From positions 62,001 to 126,000 of the forward strand of contig NZ_JBEXUX010000002.1 in assembly GCF_040629175.1 (NCBI RefSeq): a stretch of DNA of 64,000 bases, read 5' to 3'. Made by a program: the position numbers and the translations under genes. The notes under the pieces are model-generated. The model had not been told where the DNA came from, searched no databases, and was given only the letters and a program-made list of their open reading frames with translations. How positions within the stretch are numbered: position 1 is the first letter of the stretch; each line of letters starts with the position of its first letter. This DNA is from Embleya sp040629175 (GTDB lineage: Bacteria > Actinomycetota > Actinomycetes > Streptomycetales > Streptomycetaceae). Shown piece after piece: positions 1 through 9,600 of this stretch.

Positions 1-240
1 TCCGGGTTCGGATCCGGCTGGGACATGTCCGAGTCGATCGACTACTTCCGCAAGATACTGCCCGGGGTCGGCGCGTTCCGGTTCGAGATCACCAGGGCCG
101 AGGCGATGTTCAAGCTCAGCCAGGAGCAGACCAGCGAGACCCGGGACCAGGTGTGCAGCCACTTCGCCCGGGAGGGGGCCGGCCGACAGCGGGAGACCGC
201 GGAGTACATGGGCAGGCTGACCGAAGTGAAACAACCGTGA
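1..240 (+). CDS. Partial PaiB/KtzT-family protein, probable piperazate synthase (C-terminal end)
   Basis: The reading frame is open from base 1 to a TGA at 238-240, so only the last 79 residues are visible and the start lies outside the window. The remnant has the C-terminal signature of PaiB-like 'FMN-binding negative transcriptional regulator' proteins: an F-x-x-E-I-T-R-A-E stretch followed by F-K-L-S-Q-E-Q and a charged helix. Haem-dependent piperazate synthases such as KtzT are annotated under this family name; they form the N-N bond of piperazic acid from N5-hydroxyornithine. The gene sits beside NRPSs with three piperazate-like adenylation codes, so a biosynthetic role is more likely than a regulatory one. 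An ordinary PaiB regulator is the alternative. The partner ornithine N5-hydroxylase is not in the window. Confidence 0.7.
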   Translation, partial: SGFGSGWDMSESIDYFRKILPGVGAFRFEITRAEAMFKLSQEQTSETRDQVCSHFAREGAGRQRETAEYMGRLTEVKQP

Positions 241-401
241 TCGACGCCCGGGTACCCGGCCGCGCGATCGCCGCCCGCCCGCGCGCCCGGGTGCTCGACG
301 CCGCCTAGCCGCGGATCGCCCAGCGGCGCCGGAGCAGCCCGTTCCCCCGCGGTGCGCCGGCGGCTCACCCGACCGGACACCCGTCACATCGGAGTCGGCT
401 G

Positions 402-1997
402 ATGATTCTTCAGGGAAAGCGGGTTGCCCTGCCTTCGGCGCCCGTCGTCCACAGGCAGTTCGAGGCGCACGCGAAGGCCACCCCCGACGCCGTCGCGGTG
501 CACTGCGCCGGCCGGGAGGTGACCTACGCGGAACTGGACGCCGAGGCCAACCGGTTCGCGCACCTGCTGGCCGCGCTCGGACACGGCCCGGGGGCGAAGG
601 TCGGCGTCTGCCTCGACTACTCGATCGACCTGCTCGTCACCATCCTCGGCACGCTCAAGGCGGGCGCGGCCTACGTACCCTTCGACCCGGCCTACCCGGC
701 GGCGCGACTGCGGCTGCTGCTCGGGCAGGTGCCCGACCTCGCCTTGATCGTGGCCTCCCCGACCACCGTCGAATCGGTCGAGTCGGCGGCCGTCGAGGTC
801 GTCACCCTCGACCGGTTGGCCGAGCGGCTCGACGCTCTCCCGACGACCGCCCCGAACGTCCCGGTCACCGGGGACGACGTGTGCTACGCGGTGTTCACGT
901 CCGGGTCGACCGGTACGCCGAAGCTGACCGCGGTGCGGCACGAGGGCTGGTTCAACCTGTTGAACTGGCTGATGATCGAGTACGGCCTGGATGCCGGGTC
1001 GAACAACCTGGTCGTCAGCGCGTTCGGGTTCGACCTCTCCCAACGCAGCCTGATGATGCCGTTGTTCTGCGGGGCCACCCAATACCTGATGGCCAGCCGG
1101 AACTTCGACGCGGCGTTGGCGTATCGCATGCTGACGCGGTACGAGATCCGCACGGTGCACTGCGCCTCCAGCACGCTGTACCTGCTGGTGGACTGGGAGA
1201 TCGCCCGCAAGGGCGAGGCGCTCGGCCGGCTGGACTACCTGCTCTTCGGCGGCGAGCCGCTGCACGTCGAACGTGTCCTGGACTGGGCACGGCGTCCGGG
1301 CAACACCTGCACCCTGCTGCACCAGTACGGCGTCGCCGAGTGCACCGATGTCGCGTCGTCGTACGACCTGGCCGGATACCGGCCCGGCGAACACGACATC
1401 GCACCGGTCGGCGGGCCGGCCTACAACACCGACATCCACCTCCTCGACGAGGGGCTGCGCGGGGTCGGGGTGGGGGAGGACGGCGAGATCTGCATCTCGG
1501 GGGCCGGCGTCGGCGCCGGCTACCTCAACGGCTCCGGTCCCGAATCCGCGCGATTCACCACGATCGTGGTCGACGGCGAGCCGCGCAGGCTGTACCGCAC
1601 GGGCGACCGGGGCCACGTGAGCGAGGCCGGGGAACTGGTGGTCGGCGGCCGGATGGACGCCCAGGTCAAGGTGCGGGGCATGCGGATCGATCCGACCGAC
1701 ATCGAGCGGGCACTCGGCCGGCTGGCCGGGGTCCGGCAGGCCGCCGTGGTGGTCGGCCACCCCGAATCCGGCGACGCCGAGCTGATCGCGTTCCTCGTCC
1801 CGACGGGGGAGGACCTGGCCGAGCACGACGTGCGTACCCGCCTCCTGGAGACGTTGCCGCGCAACATGGTTCCGGCCCGCTTCGTCAATATCGCGCGGAT
1901 TCCGCTGAGTCCGCACGGAAAGGTGGACCGGGCGGCGCTGGCCGAAGCGGGCCGGAAGCAATATGCGTCGACCGGCGCCGACGACGACACGGCATAG
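402..1997 (+). CDS. Stand-alone NRPS adenylation enzyme
   Basis: A 531-residue AMP-forming adenylation protein with no condensation or carrier domain. It should activate one amino acid as the aminoacyl-AMP and load it on a separate carrier protein. The phosphate-binding loop T-S-G-S-T-G is at about residues 166-171, a Y-R-T-G-D motif lies further on, and the catalytic lysine of the final G-K-V-D-R motif is about K507, so it looks active. The A4 region reads F-D-L-S-Q-R. By-eye specificity residues are roughly D-L-R-H-L-G-Q-D-V-K; the first D and last K fit an alpha-amino acid, but I cannot match the code to a known substrate. It is followed by a free carrier protein and a flavin enzyme, a typical cassette for modifying a carrier-bound amino acid. 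It may also supply the distant one-module NRPS whose own A domain is degenerate. Confidence 0.9.
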   Translation: MILQGKRVALPSAPVVHRQFEAHAKATPDAVAVHCAGREVTYAELDAEANRFAHLLAALGHGPGAKVGVCLDYSIDLLVTILGTLKAGAAYVPFDPAYPAARLRLLLGQVPDLALIVASPTTVESVESAAVEVVTLDRLAERLDALPTTAPNVPVTGDDVCYAVFTSGSTGTPKLTAVRHEGWFNLLNWLMIEYGLDAGSNNLVVSAFGFDLSQRSLMMPLFCGATQYLMASRNFDAALAYRMLTRYEIRTVHCASSTLYLLVDWEIARKGEALGRLDYLLFGGEPLHVERVLDWARRPGNTCTLLHQYGVAECTDVASSYDLAGYRPGEHDIAPVGGPAYNTDIHLLDEGLRGVGVGEDGEICISGAGVGAGYLNGSGPESARFTTIVVDGEPRRLYRTGDRGHVSEAGELVVGGRMDAQVKVRGMRIDPTDIERALGRLAGVRQAAVVVGHPESGDAELIAFLVPTGEDLAEHDVRTRLLETLPRNMVPARFVNIARIPLSPHGKVDRAALAEAGRKQYASTGADDDTA

Positions 1998-2031
1998 TCG
2001 ACGGACCTTGATGGCAACCGAGAGGACTGTG

Positions 2032-2262
2032 ATGATTGCCGAAAGAGTGCGCACCATCTGGTGCCGGGAACTCCAGCGCGACGACATATCGATCGACGAC
2101 AACTTCTTCGCCCTGGGCGGCCAGTCCGTGATTATGGCCAGGATTCAGGGTGCTTTCATCGACGAACTGGACGTCGAGGTCCCGGCGGACCAGATGTTCC
2201 TGAATCCGACGGTGGCCTCGATTTCCGCGTACATCGAATCCATGACCGCGGAAACCCGGTAG
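2032..2262 (+). CDS. Stand-alone peptidyl carrier protein
   Basis: A small thiolation protein of 76 residues. Its phosphopantetheine site is the serine of F-F-A-L-G-G-Q-S. It probably carries the amino acid activated by the adenylation enzyme just upstream, for use by the flavin oxidoreductase just downstream. I chose the ATG at 2032 because GAGAGGA lies 5-6 bases before it and the protein then starts directly at the carrier fold. An in-frame ATG at 2011 would add seven residues and has a weaker ribosome-binding site. A second free carrier protein lies at 33.1 kb in this cluster; which A domain serves which carrier cannot be read from the sequence. Confidence 0.85.
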   Translation: MIAERVRTIWCRELQRDDISIDDNFFALGGQSVIMARIQGAFIDELDVEVPADQMFLNPTVASISAYIESMTAETR

Positions 2263-2408
2263 CGTCGGGCGAATTCACGGCCGTTCGGCAGCGGAAATTC
2301 CGTCCGCTGCATCGACGGCATGCGCAAGCACCGTGGGATCGCGAACACGGTGACATTTCCGGCTGCGGCCGCGTTGGGATCCGAAAACTACCTGGTAAGA
2401 GAGGCGCC

Positions 2409-3596
2409 ATGTACGACGTAATTGTCATAGGTGCCCGTTGCGCGGGTGCGCCGGCGGCCATGTTGTTCGCTCAGCAGGGATATCGCGTCCTGCTCCTGGA
2501 GAAGGCGCGGTTCCCGCTCGACACGTTGTCCTCGCACTACATCCACATGCAGGGCGTCGCGTTGCTCAACCGGTGGGGACTGCTCGACCGGATCCGCGAC
2601 TCGGGCTGCACGCCGATCACCCGGCAGAGCTACGCGGGGCCCGGCGTCCGGGTCGACGGCTTCTCGCTGCCGATCGACGGTCTGCACCAGACCTACGCGC
2701 CGAGGCGGTTCGTGCTCGACCCGATTCTCGCGGACGGCGCCGCGGCGGCCGGCGTGGACTTCCGGCAGGGCTGCGCCGTCAACGATCTGGTGTTCGAGGG
2801 CGACCGGGTCGTCGGGGTGCGGTACACCACGCCCGGCGGCGCCGAGGCGACGGACCTGGCGCGTCTGGTCGTCGGCGCGGACGGCATGCGCTCGCTGGTG
2901 GCCCGCAAGGTCGGCGCGCAGAACGTCGTCGAACACCCGCGGATGACCACCACCTACTACAGCTACTGGGCCGACGTTCCCTCGCACTTCGAGCTGTACG
3001 AGCGGCCGGGGCGCTGGCTCGGGGTCATCCCCACCAACGACGACCTCACGTTGATCATGGCCTACTTCCCCCAGGACGAGTTCAACGAGGTCCGCAAGGC
3101 GGTCGAACCCGCCTACCTCGACGCCTTCCGCACCACCGAGCCCGAGTTGTACGAGCGCATGCAGGCGGGCCGGCGGGTGGAGCAGTTGTACGGCACCGGC
3201 CATCAGGAGAACTTCTTCCGCAAGGCGTACGGGCCCGGGTGGGTGCTGATCGGTGACGCGGTGAACCACAAGGACTCCATCACCGCCCGCGGCATCACCG
3301 AAGCCTTCGTCCAGGCCCAGTCGCTCACCGACCACATCGGCCAGGGGCTGCACGACGACGCCGCGCTCAAGACGGCCCTGCGGCGGTACGAGAACGGCCT
3401 GAGCGGTGAAGCCCTCAGCCACTACCAGGGCGCCCTCAACGTGGCCGAACTCAAGCCCGAGGGGCGGGTCGACATGCTGCGGAAACTGGTCGGACACCAG
3501 GAGCAGATCGACCGCTACTTCTCGACGTTGTCGGGGGCGTGCTCCATCGACGACTTCTACAACGACGAACTCCTGACCCTGCTCGGCCTGAGCTGA
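2409..3596 (+). CDS. FAD-dependent oxidoreductase/monooxygenase
   Basis: A 395-residue flavoprotein of the geranylgeranyl-reductase/p-hydroxybenzoate-hydroxylase fold. It begins with the dinucleotide-binding segment V-I-V-I-G-A-R-C-A-G, has a central V-V-G-A-D-G-M-R-S motif and a later W-V-L-I-G-D-A segment, all typical of this group. The start at 2409 follows AAGAGAGG. The frame is open further upstream, but that stretch overlaps the carrier gene and is not protein-like. Position after a free A domain and a free carrier suggests it oxidises a carrier-bound amino acid, for example by N- or C-hydroxylation or desaturation. Azinothricin-type peptides often contain N-hydroxy amino acids, but the substrate here is inference. 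It is not the acyl-CoA-dehydrogenase type used in pyrrole starter cassettes. Confidence 0.8.
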   Translation: MYDVIVIGARCAGAPAAMLFAQQGYRVLLLEKARFPLDTLSSHYIHMQGVALLNRWGLLDRIRDSGCTPITRQSYAGPGVRVDGFSLPIDGLHQTYAPRRFVLDPILADGAAAAGVDFRQGCAVNDLVFEGDRVVGVRYTTPGGAEATDLARLVVGADGMRSLVARKVGAQNVVEHPRMTTTYYSYWADVPSHFELYERPGRWLGVIPTNDDLTLIMAYFPQDEFNEVRKAVEPAYLDAFRTTEPELYERMQAGRRVEQLYGTGHQENFFRKAYGPGWVLIGDAVNHKDSITARGITEAFVQAQSLTDHIGQGLHDDAALKTALRRYENGLSGEALSHYQGALNVAELKPEGRVDMLRKLVGHQEQIDRYFSTLSGACSIDDFYNDELLTLLGLS

Positions 3597-3639
3597 GCGA
3601 CCACCTGCTCCCTCGTGGTGCCGCCGATTTGGAGACCCG

Positions 3640-6600
3640 ATGATCCCGTTGTCGTTCGCGCAGCGCCGGCTGTGGTTCGTGGACCGGTTCGAAGGCCCGT
3701 CGCCGACCTACAACGGCGCGTTCGCGCTGCGGCTGACCGGTGAACTGAGCGTGGGCGCGATGGAGTCGGCGCTTCGCGACGTCGTCGACCGGCACGAGAT
3801 CCTCCGTACGGTGATCGTCGAGGACGACGAGGGCGTGCCACATCAGCAGGTGCTCCCGGCCGACCACCGGCCGTTCCGACTCCCGGTGGTCGAGGTCACG
3901 CAGGCCCGGCGGGCGGCGGCGGTCGAGGAGGTGGCCACCGAGACCTTCGATCTGGCCGCCGACGTGCCGATCCGCGCCCTGCTGGTGCGGTGCGGACCGC
4001 GCGACCACACCCTGGTGCTGGTGGCGCACCACATCGCGGTGGACGGCGAGTCGTTCGGGCCGCTGTTCCGCGATCTCACCACCGCCTACGCGGCGCGCAG
4101 GCAGGGCCGGGCGCCGGCCTGGGAGCCGCTTCCGGTGCAGTACGCGGACTACACCCTGTGGCAGCGCGACGTGCTCGGTGACGAGTCCGACCCGGACAGC
4201 CTGGCGGCCCGACAACTGGACTACTGGCGAGCGACGTTGGCCGATCTGGCCCAACCGCTGGCGATACCCACCGACCGTCCGCGCCCGAAGGCGATCAGCC
4301 CCCGCGGCGATCAGGTGGCGTTCACCATCGACCCCGAACTGCTGGCGTCCGTGGAAAAGTTGGCGGCGCAGGCGGACACCACCGTCTCAATGGTCATGCA
4401 TTCCGCGCTGGCCGTCCTGCTGTACCACCTCGGCTGCGGCGACGACGTGCCCATCGGCGCGCCGATCGCCGGCCGCACCGATGAGGAACTGCGGGAGCTG
4501 GTCGGCTTCTTCGTCAACACCTGGGTACTGCGCGTCGATCTCTCCGGGAACCCGACCTTCCGCGAGCTGCTCCGGCGGGTGCGGGACCGGGCGCTGGCCG
4601 CCTACGACAACCAGGACATGCCGTTCGAGCGGTTGGTGGAACTGCTGAACCCGGACCGGTCCACCGCCTACAACCCGTTCTTCCAGGTGATGTTGTCCTG
4701 GCAACCGCCCGTGCCGGATCTGACCCTGCCCGACCTCGACGTGCGGGCCGAGCGACTGGACACCAAATCAGCCAAGTTCGACCTGTTCTTCGACATGATT
4801 CCGCTCGCCGCGGGCGGCGCGAACTGCCGGCTGGAGTACGTCACCGACCTGTTCGACCAGGACACCGTCCAGGGCATCGCGAACCGGTTCGTGCGCGTGC
4901 TGAGCCGGCTCGTGGCCGACGCCGGGCGCCGGATCGGCGGCATGGACGTGCTCGACGCGGCCGAACGGGAGCGGTTGCTCGTCCGGTTCAACGACAGCGC
5001 CACCGCGGTGCCCGAACTGACCGTCCCGGATCTGTTCGAGGAGCAGGTGGCCAGGACCCCCGACGCCCCGGCGATCGTGTGCGACGACCGGACGCTGACC
5101 TACCGCGAGCTGGACGACCGGGCGAACGACGTCGCGGGCGAACTGGTCCGGCGGGGCGCCGGGCCGGAGGACCTGGTGGTACTGGCGCTGCCGCGCACCG
5201 AGGACCTGGTGGTCGGCCTGCTCGGCATCCTCAAGTCCGGTGCCGGCTACCTGCCGATGGACCCGCAGTACCTCGGCGGGCGGGCGGCGACCGTGCTGGC
5301 CGAGGCCGCGCCGCGGTTCGCGGTCACCGACACCGCGACGTGGCGGGACCTGCCGCACGAGGACATCACGACCGTCGACCTCGACCGGCGCGCCGAATGG
5401 CCCGCCCGCGCCGGGGCGTCGCACGCGGGCCGGATCCCGGCGCCGCGCCCGGACAACCTGGCGTACGTGATGTACACCTCCGGCTCCACCGGCAAGCCGA
5501 AGGGCGCGGCGATCACCCACCGCAACCTCGTCAACGGGGTACGCGAACTGGTGCGGGTGCTGGACGCGCCGCCCGGGTGGCGGATGCTGGCCGGCACCTC
5601 GGTCAACTTCGACGTCTCGGTCTTCGAGCTGCTGACCACCCTGACCACCGGCGGCACCGCCGAGGTGGTGCCCAACGCGCTGGTGCTCGGCGAGCGGGAC
5701 GGCTGGGACGGCCAGGTGATCAGCGCGGTCCCCTCGGTGCTGGGCGAACTGCTCGGCCACCTGGGGAAGACGACCGGGGTGCGCTCCGTCGTGCTCGCGG
5801 GCGACGTGCTCCCGGCCCGGCTGGTGCGACAGGTGCGCGCGGCGCTGCCCGACGCGCAGATCGTGAACTCCTACGGGCAGAGCGAGAGTTTCTACGCCAC
5901 CACGTTCGCCCTCGGGGCGACCGAGGAATGGACGGACGGCGAGGTCGCGCCGATCGGCACCCCGTTGGGGAACATGCGTGCCTACGTGCTCGGCCCGGGA
6001 CTGGCCCCGGTGCCGCAGGGTGTGATCGGAGAGCTGTACGTGGTGGGGACCTGCCTGGGTCGCGGCTACCACGGCCGCCCCGGGATGACCGCCGAGCGGT
6101 TCGTGGCGAACCCGTTCGGCCCCGCGGGCGAACGCATGTACCGCACCGGCGACCTGGCCCGCTGGAACGCCCAGGGCAGGCTGGAGTGCCTGGGTCGCGG
6201 CGACGGCCAGGTCAAGGTGCGCGGCTTCCGGATCGAGACGGCCGAGGTCGAGGCCGCGCTCGCGCAACACCCCGGCCTCAGCGAGGTCGTGGTGGTCAGC
6301 CGCGAGGTACCCGCGGGCGGGCGACGGCTCGTCGCGTACGTGGTGCACATCGGCGAGGGAGGCGTCGGCGCCGACGGTGTCGGCGGGATCGGCGACGTGG
6401 ACGTGCAGGCCGGGGCCTCGGCCGCCGAACTGCGCCGGTTCGTCGCGGCCCGGCTGCCCGACTACATGGTGCCGTCGGCCTTCGTGGTGCTGGGCCGGAT
6501 GCCGCTCGGGCCGACCGGCAAGCTGGACCGCTCGGCGCTGCCCGAACCGGAGTTCGTGGGCGAGGTCTACCGGGAACCGCGCACCGAGGCCGAGGAGATC

Positions 6601-9600
6601 ATCACCGCGGCCTACGCGGACGTACTCGGTGTGGAACGGGTCGGTGTCGACGACGACTTCTTCGCGGTGGGCGGGGACAGCCTGCGCTCGATCCAGGTGG
6701 TGGCCCGGGCCCGCGCCCGTGGCCTGGACCTGACCACCCGGGAGATCTTCGAGTGCCGTACGGCGGCCCGCCTCGCCGAGGTGGCCGGCACCGACCGGGA
6801 CCGGGCGCCCGCGCTCGCCGAGGACGAGGGCGGCGGCGTCGGCCCGATGCCGTTGCAGCCGGTGGCCCGACACGTCTTCGAGCACGGCGGCGGCATCGAC
6901 CGCTTCGCCATGTCGATGGTGCTCGAACTGCCCGCGGACATCGACGAGCGCGGCCTGATCGCGACCTTGGACGCGGTGCTGGACCGGCATGATCTGCTGC
7001 GCGCGCGGCTGGTACGGGCCGACGAACTCTCGCTCGTCGCGCGGCCGCAGGGCTCCGTGCGGGCGGCGGACCTGATCCGCCGGGTCGCCTGCGACGGCCG
7101 GTGGGACGAGCCTTCCGCGCTGAAGGCGGCCAAGGCGGAACTGGACGACGCGGTCGGGCGACTCGACCCCGAAGCCGGGACGATGGCCGCCTTCGTCTGG
7201 TTCGCCCCGGAATCGGGAGCGGGCCGGCTGCTCGTGCTGCTGCACCACCTGGTGGTCGACGGCGTCTCCTGGCGCATCCTCATGTCGGACCTGGCCGAGG
7301 CGTGGCAGCAGGTCCGCTCCGGTCGCCCGCCCGAGCTGCCCGAGGTCGGCACCTCGGCCCGGCGCTGGGCCGCGGCCCTGGAGAGCCAGGCGTTCGCCCC
7401 GGAACGGGAAGCGGAGCTGGACTACTGGCGGGACGTGCTCGAAGCGTCGAACCCCCCGCTGGGCGCCCGGGCGTTCGACCCGGCGGTGGACGTGATGGCC
7501 ACGCTCGACAGCGTGCGGGTGCAACTGTCCGCCGAGGTCACCGAGGCGGTGCTGACCAAGCTGCCCGCGGCGTTCAAGAGCACCGGGACCGACGTGCTGC
7601 TCGCCGCCCTCGCGCTGGCGGTGAACCGGTGGCGCGACGCGGACCGCTCGACCCTGGTGCGGTTGGAGGGGCACGGCCGGGAGGAGGACGTCGTCCCCGG
7701 CGCCGACCTGTCCCGGACCGTCGGCTGGTTCACCAGCATGTACCCGGCCCGGATCGATGTGCGCGGGGTCGACTCGGCCGACGCGCTGACCGGTGGCCCG
7801 GCCGCCGGGACGGCGATCAAGCTGGTCAAGGAGCAACTGCGGGCGATCCCGGACAAGGGCGTCGGGTACGGACTGCTGCGCCATCTGAACCCGGAGACCG
7901 GCGCACGACTCGCCGACCTCCCGGTGCCGCAGATCGGGTTCAACTACCTCGGCCGGATCTCCGACGCCGATGTGCCCGAACACCTGCGCGGCAACGGGTG
8001 GGGCCCGGCGTCCTGGTCGGCCGAACTGATCCCGGCACCCGACCCGGACCTGCCCGCGTTGTCCGCCCTGGAGGTCAACTCGGTCGCCACCGAGACCGCC
8101 GACGGCACCCGGTTGCAGGCGGTCTTCATGTTCCCCACCGGGGCGCTGTCCCGCGAGCGGGCCGGCGAACTGGCCGACCTGTGGGTGGAGATGCTGCACG
8201 GCATGGCCGCGTACGCCGCACGGCCGGCGATCGGCGGACTGACCCCCTCGGACGCCCCGCTGGTGCCGGTGCGCCAGGACGAGATCGAGACCTGGGAGAC
8301 CCGCTACGGCCGGCTGACCGACGTCTGGCCGGTTTCCCCGTCGCAGTCCGGGATCCTGTTCCAGGCGGCGTTCGCCGACGGCTCCTTCGACGTCTACCAC
8401 ATGCAGTTCGTGCTGCACCTGTCCGGACGCGTGGACCCGGCGCGGATGCGGGCCGCCGGCCAGGCACTGCTCGGCCGGTATCCGAACCTGCGCTCCGCGT
8501 TCGTCACCGGCGCCGGCGGCGATCCGGTGCAGGTCGTGGCGGAACACGTGGTGCTGCCCTGGCGGCACGTCGAGCTGACCGGGCGCGGCGAGGCCGAACA
8601 GGACGCGGCACTGGACACGTTCCTCGCCCAGGACCGGGCCGACCAACTCGATCCCACCCGGCCGCCGCTGTTGCGCCTGGGGCTGCTCACCTGCGGGCCG
8701 GAGCGGGCGAAGCTGGTGATCACCGCGCACCACACCGTGTTCGACGGCTGGTCGTCGCCGTTGGTGATCACGGACCTGGTTCGGCTGTACTCCGAGACCG
8801 AAGAGCTTCCGCCGGTCCGCAGCTACGGTGACTACCTGGCCTGGCTTTCCCGGCAGGACCGGGAGGCGTCGGCCGCCCGGTGGGCCGCCGAGCTCGCCGG
8901 ACTCGAACAGCCGACCCTGGTCGCCCCGAAGGCCCCGTTCCAGGAGGCGGCGTCCGCCCTCGGGCGGGTCGAGGTGCCGCTGTCGATCGACAAGGGCCGC
9001 GAACTCGCGCGGCGTGCCGCGGAGTTGGGGGTCACCCAGAACACGCTCCTGCAAGGTGCCTGGGCGATCCTGCTCGCCAAGCTGACCGGCCGGCAGGACG
9101 TGGTGTTCGGCGCGGCGGTCAACGGTCGCCCGGCGGACCTGCTCGGCTCGGACGAGATGGTCGGCCTGTTCATCAACACCCTGCCGATCCGGGTGTCGTG
9201 CCGACCGGAGCACACCCTGGGCGGTGTGCTCACCGAGTTGCAGGCCCGGCAGACCGCGCTGCTCGACCACCACTACCACGGATTGGCCGACATCCAGCGC
9301 GGCGTGGGGCTGCCCGCCCTGTTCGACACGATCGTCGTGTTCGAGAACTACCCGGTCGACCGCGAGGGCATGGCCGACGCGAACACCTCGGCCGGGTTCA
9401 CCATCGACGGCATCCGGCCGTTCGCGGGCTCGCACTACCCGCTGACCCTCAACTCCGCCGACCCCTACCTGCGGCTTTCCCTCGACTACCAGAACAACCT
9501 CTACGACCGCGCCGAGGCCGAGGCGATCGCCGCCCGGCTCGTCCGGGTGCTGGACGAACTCCTCGCCGATCCGGGGGCGCGCCTCGCGGACGTCGACGTG

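Noticed and set aside
2061..2408. N-terminal extension of the FAD oxidoreductase frame.
   Set aside because: It overlaps the carrier gene in another frame, has low-complexity translation, and the family's dinucleotide-binding motif begins right at the ATG at 2409.
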